Of a DNA stretch of 5,832 bases, positions 1 through 5,786 are shown one piece after another. The first letter of the stretch is position 1; every line of letters begins with the position of its first letter. The position numbers and the translations under genes were made by a program. The notes under the pieces were generated by a model that was not told the DNA's origin, searched no databases, and was given only the letters and a program-made list of their open reading frames with translations. Origin of the DNA: Bacteroidales bacterium. Lineage in GTDB: Bacteria; Bacteroidota; Bacteroidia; Bacteroidales; Muribaculaceae. The stretch covers positions 1 to 5,832 of the forward strand of contig JAUNCU010000177.1 in NCBI GenBank assembly GCA_030526455.1, given 5' to 3'.

Positions 1-714
1 GTTATACACAAAACCGACCCGCGGATTAAAATAGTCCTGCTTATCTTGCTTATCTTTTTGGTCTTGCTTGTCTTGATCCTTGTTCTGGTCCTTATTTTGG
101 TCCTTGTCTTGATCTTTATCCTTATCCTTGTTCTGGTCCTTGTTTTGATTGTTCTGATTCTGATTGTTTTTGTTGTCCTTGTTCTTCAACTGAGCCATGC
201 GCAGGTTGTAGCGCGCCTCGTCGTATTTTGGGTTCTTGCGCAGCGCCTCCTTGTAGCATTCTATGGCCTGGCCATAGTCCTGCTGCTTGTAGGAGATGTT
301 GCCCAAGTCGTAGGCCGCCACACTCACGATGCGTGGGTCGATACTGTTTTCAGCCAAGTTTTTCAGAATTTCCACCGCCGCCTGCAGTTGCTGGCTCATT
401 TCCTCCTGGCTGGCGGTGTCGGCCTGCTGCGGCTGCATGGGCGCTGGTGCGTTTTTCCCCATCTTGGGATCTTGGCGCAGCAGCGCACTGGCGAGGTTGA
501 ACTGCGCCATCTCCGACGCCTCGTTTTCGCTCAGCGCCTTGCGGTAGGCCGCTTCAGCCTCGGCGTAATCGCCCTCGGCATAGGCTTCGTTGCCCTCCAC
601 GATAAAGTTGCGCTCAGCCTTGGTGCTCTGCACAGGCTCTTCCTCGCTGGAGCAAGCCCCCAAAGCGAAGATTGCCACCACGGGCATGACGTATCGGGTG
701 ATTAAAAGTTTCAT
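1..714 (-). CDS. batC: BatC, TPR lipoprotein with K/N/Q/D-rich tail (3' end cut by window)
   Basis: The first 238 codons are open from the ATG at 714 to base 1 with no stop, so the C-terminus lies outside the window. A short signal peptide ends in a lipobox LGAC, with Cys21 as the predicted lipidated residue, followed by SSEEE. The first TPR spans about 35-68 (EGNEAY..GDYAEAEAAYRKAL). A linker rich in Pro, Met and Gln follows (about 82-112). A helix and a second TPR then span about 113-175, with LGNISY, GQAIECYKEAL and NP at consensus spacing. Residues 177-227 contain only K, N, Q and D, then the sequence changes to DYFNPRVGFVYN at the edge. The start is fixed by the ATGA overlap with batB and the strong site AAAGGAGG 9 nt upstream. 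Small TPR proteins of this kind are BatC; they probably scaffold partner proteins. The membrane location is predicted from the lipobox only. Confidence 0.9.
   Translation of the reverse strand, partial: MKLLITRYVMPVVAIFALGACSSEEEPVQSTKAERNFIVEGNEAYAEGDYAEAEAAYRKALSENEASEMAQFNLASALLRQDPKMGKNAPAPMQPQQADTASQEEMSQQLQAAVEILKNLAENSIDPRIVSVAAYDLGNISYKQQDYGQAIECYKEALRKNPKYDEARYNLRMAQLKNKDNKNNQNQNNQNKDQNKDKDKDQDKDQNKDQNKDQDKQDQKDKQDKQDYFNPRVGFVYN
34..186 (-). repeat. Low-complexity repeat tract inside batC (K/N/Q/D codons only)
   Basis: All 51 codons of this stretch (BatC residues 177-227) have A in the second position and encode only Lys, Asn, Gln or Asp, mostly in degenerate KDQN and KD units. An exact 18-bp direct repeat occurs at 76-93 and 124-141 (minus strand AAGGACCAGAACAAGGAT), offset by 48 bp, which keeps the frame. 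The pattern looks like in-frame expansion of a short unit. Similar charged or Gln/Asn-rich tails are common in BatC homologs, so this is probably a disordered linker or tail. Confidence 0.9.
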
Positions 715-1757
715 TTCTTTTGTCCTCCTTTCTTGGTGAAGAAATTATAGCGCTTCAGCAGCGGATTCTTGCGTTCAAGAATAAACATCTCGGCGATAAT
801 CAGGAAGAATGCTATCCATGCAAAGATGGGGAAAAGTTCGTTTTCGAGCGAGTAGGTGTAGTTGCCCAGTTCGCTCTTCGAGAGTTTCATCAGTTGCTCG
901 TGCAATTCATCCACCGCGTCGCTCGCAGCGCCGTTCACGTAGCAGCCAGTGCCGCCCTTGGCAATTTCCATCGCGCCTTTCTCGTTGAGTTTCGACACGG
1001 CTGGGCTGCCGTTTTCGTCGGTGAGCACTTCGCCGTCGGCAGTGGGCACAGGCGCGCCGTTCACCGAGCCAATGCCCACCACATTCACCGTGATGCCCTT
1101 CTTGCGAGCCTCTTCGGCGCTGCTCACGGCATCGTCTTCAAAGTTTTCGCCATCGGTGATCACGATGATGGTTTTCTGCGTGCGTGGGTTGCTGGAGAAG
1201 CACTGTCCGGCCATGTTGATGGCTGCACCGATGGCAGTGCCTTGCGTGGGCACCATGTCGGTGTTGATGCTGTTGAGATACATTTTCGCGCTCTGTGCGT
1301 CGCCGGTGATAGGCATCTGCATGTAGGCATTGCCGGCAAACACGATGAGGCCCACCTTGTTGCCCGTGAGGCGGTCGATGAGTTTTTCGAGCACCTGCTT
1401 CGAGCGCTGCAGGCGGCTCACTTCGGGTGCCTCGTCGCTGCTGGCGGCGTTCATCGAATTCGATACGTCGAGGCAAATCATCACCTCAATGCCCTTCATG
1501 GTGGTGCTCGTTTCGGTGGCGCCGCCGCGCGGGCGTGCCAGAATCACCACCAGCACAGCCAGCAGCAGCAATTCCACACCCAGGCGTATCCAGGGCTTGT
1601 AGGGCGACTGCTCAGGCATCAGTTCCTTCACCACGGCTGTGCGGCCAAATTTGGCAATCTTCTTCGCCTTGGCGCGCTGAGCAAGCCAAAACAGGCCTGC
1701 CACCACGGGGAGCAGCAAGAGCAGATATAGATATTCGGGATTAGCAAAACTAAACAT
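711..1757 (-). CDS. batB: BatB, membrane-anchored VWA-domain protein
   Basis: This protein of 348 residues is a paralog of BatA with the same layout. There is an N-terminal hydrophobic segment (about 9-25), a second at about 60-75, a VWA domain (about 90-290) and a C-terminal membrane helix (about 309-326) followed by a basic tail. The MIDAS is complete: DVSNS (D97, S99, S101), T174 in TQGTAIG and D202 in ITDGEN. The open frame continues upstream to 1883, but the ATG at 1757 starts MFSFANPEYLYLLLLLP, the usual BatB N-terminus, and has AAGG (1766-1769) 8 nt before it. A longer start would overlap batA with unrelated sequence. The VWA domain carries a loop after the metal site (GSVNGAPVPTADGEVLTDEN, 230-249) common in BatB. 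Its TGA overlaps the batC ATG by 4 bp. It probably works with BatA at the cytoplasmic membrane. Confidence 0.96.
   Translation of the reverse strand: MFSFANPEYLYLLLLLPVVAGLFWLAQRAKAKKIAKFGRTAVVKELMPEQSPYKPWIRLGVELLLLAVLVVILARPRGGATETSTTMKGIEVMICLDVSNSMNAASSDEAPEVSRLQRSKQVLEKLIDRLTGNKVGLIVFAGNAYMQMPITGDAQSAKMYLNSINTDMVPTQGTAIGAAINMAGQCFSSNPRTQKTIIVITDGENFEDDAVSSAEEARKKGITVNVVGIGSVNGAPVPTADGEVLTDENGSPAVSKLNEKGAMEIAKGGTGCYVNGAASDAVDELHEQLMKLSKSELGNYTYSLENELFPIFAWIAFFLIIAEMFILERKNPLLKRYNFFTKKGGQKK
724..731 (-). promoter_or_regulatory. Strong Shine-Dalgarno site for batC inside the end of batB
   Basis: The minus strand reads AAAGGAGG here, with 9 nt between it and the batC ATG at 714. It lies in the codons for the last residues of BatB (KKGGQKK). 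Together with the ATGA overlap at 711-714 it indicates translational coupling of batB and batC, and it fixes the batC start. Confidence 0.85.
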
Positions 1758-1813
1758 AGCCAAAACCTTTTTTCCTTTTTTGTTGTTGTGATATACTATA
1801 TAGTGAGAAAACG
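1758..1813 (-). other. AT-rich spacer between batA and batB
   Basis: This 56-bp gap contains the 10-bp palindrome ACTATATAGT (1795-1804), followed in the direction of transcription by an A-rich stretch with two AAGG motifs. The one at 1766-1769 is a plausible weak ribosome-binding site, 8 nt before the batB ATG. No convincing promoter or terminator is seen. Confidence 0.5.
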
Positions 1814-2809
1814 CTATGGAATGCGGCGCAGCACGGTGTAACTGATGAGCAGATTCACCACCACGAGCAGCATCAGCGCCCATGCCCAGGGCATGTAGTT
1901 GTCTTGCGTGTTGCTGAAACTCTGCACGTCGATTTTCGTTTTCTCGAGTTTGTCGATTTCGTTAAACACCTGCGTGAGCACATCGTTGTCGGTGGCGCGG
2001 AAGTATTGTCCGCCCGTCATCTGTGCCACCTTCTGGAGCGAAGCCTCGTCGATGGTCACTGGCATGGGCTTGTAGAGGAGTTCGCCGCCGAAGCCCTGCG
2101 CATAGGGTGTTTCGGCCATGCCGCGGGTGCCGATACCGATGGTGTAGATGCGTATGCCCTCCTTCTGGGCGATTTCGGCCGCGGTGAGCGGAGCAATCAC
2201 GCCCGAGTTGTTGGTACCGTCGGTGAGCAGGATGATGCTCTTCGACTTCGCCTTGCCGCCCTTGATGCGATTGATGGCGGTGGCGATGCCGTCGCCTATG
2301 GCGGTGCCGTCGGCGTCAAGCATGTTGATGTTGATTTCGCGTATGGTGTTGAGCAGGGTGGCCTGGTGGGTGGTCATGGGCAGCAAAGTAAAACCCTCGC
2401 CAGCGAAAATCACCAGACCGATGTTGTCGCTTTCGCGCTTGGCCACGAAGTCGGCCGCCACTTGCTTTGCAGCCTCGAGGCGGTCGGGCTTAAGGTCGCG
2501 CGAGAGCATACTGGCCGAGATGTCGATGGCCAGCACAATGTCGGTGCCCTGTGTGTCGCTCGACGACCAGCGGTCGTAGGTCTGCGGGCGGCACAGGATG
2601 ATGATCAGGCAGGCCAGAGCCGCCATTTTCAGGCCAAACGAGAGATGCTTCACATACACCTTCCAACTCGTGGGCAGCGCCTTGAAAGCGCTGGTCGACG
2701 AGAGGCGCATGCTGGGATTGGCCTTGCGCTGACTCCACACGTACCACGCGATGAGCGGCACGAAAAGCAGGAAGAGCCACAGGAATCCGGGGTGTGCAAA
2801 ATTCATCAT
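1814..2809 (-). CDS. batA: BatA, membrane-anchored VWA-domain protein
   Basis: This 331-residue protein is an inner-membrane VWA protein of the Bat (aerotolerance) type. It has a hydrophobic segment at about 8-25, a second at about 57-73, a VWA domain at about 89-285 and a final transmembrane helix at about 308-326. The MIDAS is complete: DISAS (D96, S98, S100), T169 in DADGTAIG and D197 in LLTDGTNNSG. The start at 2809 gives an ATGA overlap with the preceding gene and a 7-nt gap from the consensus site AGGAGG (2817-2822). The tandem ATG at 2806 is a second choice. It ends in TAG, 56 bp before batB. VWA domains of this family bind partners through a divalent metal; here the likely partners are BatB and the MoxR/DUF58 pair. 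The link to oxygen tolerance comes from work on other Bacteroides and is not shown by this sequence. Confidence 0.97.
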   Translation of the reverse strand: MMNFAHPGFLWLFLLFVPLIAWYVWSQRKANPSMRLSSTSAFKALPTSWKVYVKHLSFGLKMAALACLIIILCRPQTYDRWSSSDTQGTDIVLAIDISASMLSRDLKPDRLEAAKQVAADFVAKRESDNIGLVIFAGEGFTLLPMTTHQATLLNTIREININMLDADGTAIGDGIATAINRIKGGKAKSKSIILLTDGTNNSGVIAPLTAAEIAQKEGIRIYTIGIGTRGMAETPYAQGFGGELLYKPMPVTIDEASLQKVAQMTGGQYFRATDNDVLTQVFNEIDKLEKTKIDVQSFSNTQDNYMPWAWALMLLVVVNLLISYTVLRRIP

Positions 2810-3786
2810 TTCTTACCCTCCTTTTCTTCTTTTTTCTTCATATCGGCTTCGGGCTGAGGCTTTGTGGCTTCCACAAAGTTGACGGCACGCTGGTAGGAGC
2901 GCTCGTTGTCGTCGGCAAGCGGACGCTGACCGGCGAACTTCACGAAGTCGGCCACGGCGAGAATCTCGCTCAACTGGTCGTTCACCATCTGTGTTTCGGC
3001 ATTGTGCTTGAGTGCGTCGATGATTTCGCTCGAGGTCATCTCTATGGCGTTGATGCCCAGGCGGCGGTCGATGTATTCACGCAGAATATCGGTGAGGCCT
3101 GTGTAGTAGTCCTTCTCGCGGCCGTTTTGCCACAGTTGCTTGCTCTTGAGCAGGTGGAGGCGTTCCACGGCTTCCTCGTAGGGCGGCAGGCGCTTCTTCA
3201 CGCGCTTGAGTGGATTCTTGCCCTTGCGCCACCACTTGAGGTAGGCGTAGAGCAGACCCGCCAGTGCCACCATCAGTGCCCACACCCACCACAGACTGGT
3301 CACCCAGTCGGGCACGTAGTCGAGCAAATGGCGCTCCGGACCCAACACGGGGGCGAAATCCTTGATGTCGCCATTGGGATCCACCTTCACGGGGCTCACC
3401 CTTATCACGAGCGGGATGTCGCAGCGAATGGTGTCGGGTTCAATCACCAGAGCGGGATTGAGGTGCCACTCGCCCGAGTCGAATGCCTGCACAATGTAGG
3501 TGGCATTGATTTGGATGCGGTTGTGCCCCAGGTCGATGGTGTCGCAGGCGATGATGTCGCCCAGTTCCACCACGCTGCTGATGGAGTCCTTCACCTCTAT
3601 GCCAGCCTGTGCAATCACATTCTTGGGTTGCACAATCTCAAGGCGCATGCTGGTGGTGTCGCCCATCACGATTTGTCGGCTCGTGAGCGATGCCTTCGAA
3701 ATCATCGCATTGTCGTTACGCGCCGTCATCGCCAGTGGCAGCAGCCACGCGCAGCATAATAGATATGTTATGAATTTGCGATTCAT
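2806..3786 (-). CDS. BatD-like/DUF4381-like membrane protein between DUF58 and BatA
   Basis: This protein of 326 residues has an N-terminal signal peptide (about 1-22, MNRKFITYLLCCAWLLPLAM then TA, plausible cleavage after A22). A beta-rich extracytoplasmic domain follows (about 23-162). One transmembrane helix (about 164-184) comes next, then a basic stretch and an alpha-helical cytoplasmic domain (about 200-310), with YEEAVERLHLLKSKQLW and YYTGLTDILREYIDRRLGI typical of this position in the operon. The tail is rich in Lys and Glu. It resembles the small BatD-like/DUF4381-type proteins seen in Bacteroidales Bat operons, not the long BatD usually found after batC. The ATG at 3786 is preferred; an in-frame TTG two codons upstream (3792) would add two residues. 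It lacks a Shine-Dalgarno site. Its TGA overlaps the batA ATG by 4 bp. The molecular role is unknown; the topology would let it link periplasm and cytoplasm. Confidence 0.93.
   Translation of the reverse strand: MNRKFITYLLCCAWLLPLAMTARNDNAMISKASLTSRQIVMGDTTSMRLEIVQPKNVIAQAGIEVKDSISSVVELGDIIACDTIDLGHNRIQINATYIVQAFDSGEWHLNPALVIEPDTIRCDIPLVIRVSPVKVDPNGDIKDFAPVLGPERHLLDYVPDWVTSLWWVWALMVALAGLLYAYLKWWRKGKNPLKRVKKRLPPYEEAVERLHLLKSKQLWQNGREKDYYTGLTDILREYIDRRLGINAIEMTSSEIIDALKHNAETQMVNDQLSEILAVADFVKFAGQRPLADDNERSYQRAVNFVEATKPQPEADMKKKEEKEGKK
2817..2822 (-). promoter_or_regulatory. Strong Shine-Dalgarno site for batA inside the end of the BatD-like gene
   Basis: The minus strand reads AGGAGG, 7 nt before the batA ATG at 2809 and 10 nt before the tandem ATG at 2806. 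It is embedded in the codons for the Lys/Glu/Gly-rich C-terminus of the upstream protein (KEGKK). With the 4-bp ATGA overlap at 2806-2809 it indicates translational coupling, and it supports 2809 as the start. Confidence 0.85.
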
Positions 3787-3823
3787 TAGCAATAATGATT
3801 ATTTATCTCTGAGAAATCAATCG
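3787..3823 (-). other. AT-rich spacer between DUF58 and the BatD-like gene
   Basis: This 37-bp gap is strongly AT-rich and contains a perfect inverted repeat AATAAT-G-ATTATT at 3791-3803, immediately before the BatD-like start. No Shine-Dalgarno site and no clear Bacteroidota promoter (TTTG, then TAnnTTTG) is visible. The low GC and absence of a Shine-Dalgarno site fit the usual A/T-rich translation-initiation regions of this phylum. Confidence 0.5.
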
Positions 3824-4705
3824 TTAATGGCGAGCCACGCCACGGCGCTTGAACAGGCCCAGCAGGGCTTTGGTGTAGTCTTCGTCGGTGGCGATCGATG
3901 CCAGGTCCACGCGGCCGTGCTGCAGCATTTCGCTCATCTTCAGTTGGCGCTGATACCACCATCGCTGATAAGCCTCGCGCACCTTCTTCGCGCTGGTGTT
4001 CACCCAGCGCTCTTCGCCGGTTTCGGCATCGTGCACGCGCATCAGGCCCACGTCGGGCAGTTGCATCTCACGCTTGTCGTAGACCTGCACGGCGATGAGG
4101 TCGTGCTTGTTGCCGGCTATGGAGAGCGCTTTGCTGTAGTCGCCCTCGTCGATGAAGTCGCTCACGAGGAAAGCGGTGCAGCGCTTCTTGATGCCGCTGG
4201 TGAGAAATTCGAGGGCGTGGTTCACGTCGGTGCCTTTGTTCTCGGGCTTGAAGTCGAGCAGGGTGCTAATCACGAGCAGGATGTGCTTGCGTCCCTTCTT
4301 GGGCGGGATGAATTTCTCAATCTTGTCGCTGAAGAGAATCACGCCCACCTTGTCGTTGTTTTCGATAGCCGAGAAGGCGAGGGTGGCTGCAATTTCGGCC
4401 ATCATGTCGCGCTTTGCTTCGCCCACGGCGCCGAAATCCTTGCTGCCCGACACGTCCACCACCAGCATCACGGTGAGTTCGCGCTCTTCTTCGTACACCT
4501 TCACGTAGGGGTGGTTCTGGCGCGCGGTCACGTTCCAGTCGATGTCGCGCACGTCGTCGCCATACTGGTATTCGCGCACCTCGCTGAAGGTCATACCACG
4601 CCCCTTGAAGGCGCTATGGTATTCGCCCGCAAAGATGTTGTGCGACAGGCCTTTCGCCTTGATTTCTATTTTTCTTACTTTCTTTAATAATTCACTCTTG
4701 TCCAT
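3824..4705 (-). CDS. DUF58 domain protein (cytoplasmic VWA-like partner of MoxR)
   Basis: This soluble protein of 293 residues belongs to the DUF58 family, which almost always sits next to moxR. The DUF58 signature YQYGDDVRDIDWNVTAR lies at about 46-62. A VWA-type fold follows, with a complete MIDAS metal site: DVSGS (D84, S86, S88), T159 in KGTD and D183 in VSDF. There is no transmembrane segment, unlike the longer DUF58 proteins of other phyla, so a cytoplasmic location is likely. Two ATGs stand in tandem at 4708 and 4705. An AAGG at 4712-4715 lies 6 nt before the second and only 3 nt before the first, so 4705 is preferred, although 4708 (294 residues) is possible. The likely role is as adaptor or substrate of the MoxR ATPase; the exact function is unknown. 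It ends in TAA, 37 bp before the next start. Confidence 0.95.
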   Translation of the reverse strand: MDKSELLKKVRKIEIKAKGLSHNIFAGEYHSAFKGRGMTFSEVREYQYGDDVRDIDWNVTARQNHPYVKVYEEERELTVMLVVDVSGSKDFGAVGEAKRDMMAEIAATLAFSAIENNDKVGVILFSDKIEKFIPPKKGRKHILLVISTLLDFKPENKGTDVNHALEFLTSGIKKRCTAFLVSDFIDEGDYSKALSIAGNKHDLIAVQVYDKREMQLPDVGLMRVHDAETGEERWVNTSAKKVREAYQRWWYQRQLKMSEMLQHGRVDLASIATDEDYTKALLGLFKRRGVARH

Positions 4706-4732
4706 CATTCACCTTCTATGTGTGTCTCAGGT

Positions 4733-4747
4733 GCGGTTCGGTACCGC
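4733..4747 (-). promoter_or_regulatory. Small GC-rich hairpin between moxR and the DUF58 gene
   Basis: In the 85-bp gap the minus strand reads GCGGT-ACCGA-ACCGC, a perfect 5-bp stem with a 5-nt loop. The stem can extend outward by two more G-C pairs past one mismatch. Beside it lie two short palindromes, CCCCGGGG (4749-4756) and TTCATGAA (4757-4764). There is no T-run after the stem on the minus strand, so it is not a standard terminator. It could be an mRNA-processing or stabilising element that sets moxR against downstream expression, or chance. Function is not shown. Confidence 0.4.
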
Positions 4748-4790
4748 CCCCCGGGGTTCATGAATGGATAGCGATGCCCACGCAGGGTGA

Positions 4791-5786
4791 TTAGGGCACG
4801 GCTACCTTGTCGAGAATTTGGCTGATCACTTCGTCGGCGCCAATGTTGTTGGCCTCGGCTTCGTACGACAGACCTATGCGGTGGCGCATCACGTCGTGGC
4901 ACACGGCGCGCACATCTTCAGGAATCACGTAGCCACGGCCACGAAGGAAGGCATAGGCGCGGGCTGCGAGCGCCATGCTGATGCTGGCACGTGGAGAAGC
5001 GCCAAAGGAGATGATGCTCTTGAGTTCGTTCAAGCCATAGTCGGCGGGGAAGCGGGTGGCAAACACGATGTCGACGATGTATTTCTCGATTTTCTCGTCG
5101 ATGTAGATCTGGTTCACGATGTCGCGTACTTCCACGATGTCGCGAGGAGTGACGAGGGCCTGCACATTGCGCTTGGTGGGGGCAATGTTCATGCGAATGA
5201 TTTGCTTTTCCTCTTCCTTATTGGGGTAGCCAATCACCACCTTCATCAAGAAACGGTCCACTTGCGCTTCGGGCAGCGGATAGGTACCTTCCTGCTCAAT
5301 GGGGTTTTGGGTGGCCATTACCAGGAATGGGTCGTCGAGACGGAAAGTTTTGTCGCCGATGGTCACCTGGCGCTCTTGCATGGCTTCGAGCAGGGCGCTT
5401 TGCACCTTCGCTGGAGCGCGGTTGATTTCGTCGGCGAGCACGAAGTTGGCAAACACGGGGCCTTGCTTCACTTCAAATTTCTCTTTCTGCACGCTGTAGA
5501 CCTGTGTGCCCACCACGTCGGCGGGAAGCAAGTCGGGCGTGAACTGGATGCGGCTATATTTAGCGTCGATAACCGATGCAAGCGTTTTGATAGCGAGGGT
5601 CTTTGCCAAACCAGGCACACCCTCGAGCAGGATGTGGCCGTTGGCCAAAAGGGCGATGAGCAGCGAATCCACCAGGTGCTTCTGGCCGATGATGGTTTGG
5701 TCCATGCCCTGGGTGATGGCATCAATAAAATGGCGCTTGCTTGCAATCAAGTCGTTTAATTCTCTAATGTTTACAGAGTCTCCCAT
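4791..5786 (-). CDS. moxR: MoxR-family AAA+ ATPase, first gene of the Bat operon
   Basis: This 331-residue protein is a full-length MoxR AAA+ ATPase, a cytoplasmic chaperone-like remodeler that usually acts on VWA proteins encoded beside it. Visible motifs are Walker A GVPGLAKT (56-63), Walker B FVLADE (115-120, D119/E120), sensor 1 ATQNP (158-162), the arginine-finger region EAQVDRF (173-179) and sensor 2 GASPRAS (262-268). The segment around 117-145 (DEINRAPAKVQSALLEAMQE) is typical of the family. There is no membrane segment or signal peptide. The ATG at 5786 begins MGDSVNIRELND, matching the usual start of Bacteroidales homologs. It has no Shine-Dalgarno site, only AT-rich sequence, which is common in this phylum. 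It ends in TAA, 85 bp before the DUF58 start. The assignment is secure; the substrate is inferred from the neighbouring VWA genes. Confidence 0.97.
   Translation of the reverse strand: MGDSVNIRELNDLIASKRHFIDAITQGMDQTIIGQKHLVDSLLIALLANGHILLEGVPGLAKTLAIKTLASVIDAKYSRIQFTPDLLPADVVGTQVYSVQKEKFEVKQGPVFANFVLADEINRAPAKVQSALLEAMQERQVTIGDKTFRLDDPFLVMATQNPIEQEGTYPLPEAQVDRFLMKVVIGYPNKEEEKQIIRMNIAPTKRNVQALVTPRDIVEVRDIVNQIYIDEKIEKYIVDIVFATRFPADYGLNELKSIISFGASPRASISMALAARAYAFLRGRGYVIPEDVRAVCHDVMRHRIGLSYEAEANNIGADEVISQILDKVAVP

Noticed and set aside
34..186. CRISPR-like or tandem-repeat array at the left end
   Set aside because: The repeats are short, irregular and in frame within a coding sequence, with no equal spacers.
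46..705. A plus-strand frame of 219 codons starting with a long run of Leu, Val and Ile, resembling a membrane protein
   Set aside because: It is the exact codon-by-codon antisense of batC. The BatC tract uses only codons with A in the middle, so the opposite strand has T in the middle and reads as Leu, Val, Ile and Phe. The sense strand has the lipobox, TPRs and ribosome-binding site.
720..1730. Long plus-strand frame opposite batB (336 codons)
   Set aside because: It is antisense to a clear VWA gene, is rich in His, Ala, Val and Gly without any family motif, and arises from the codon bias of the real gene.
1758..1883. Upstream extension of BatB by 42 codons into batA
   Set aside because: The frame is open but the added residues look nothing like a signal or BatB homologs, and the ATG at 1757 gives the standard N-terminus with a ribosome-binding site.
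1904..2857. Long plus-strand frame opposite batA (317 codons), plus similar ones opposite the BatD-like gene (2794-3759), DUF58 (3500-4687) and moxR (4818-5759)
   Set aside because: All are shadows of well-supported minus-strand genes with no recognisable domains. The repeated pattern reflects rare use of TTA, CTA and TCA codons in this GC-rich coding DNA, not overlapping genes.
4733..4756. Rho-independent terminator after moxR
   Set aside because: The stem is short and is not followed by a T-run on the minus strand, and the next gene of the conserved operon follows at once.
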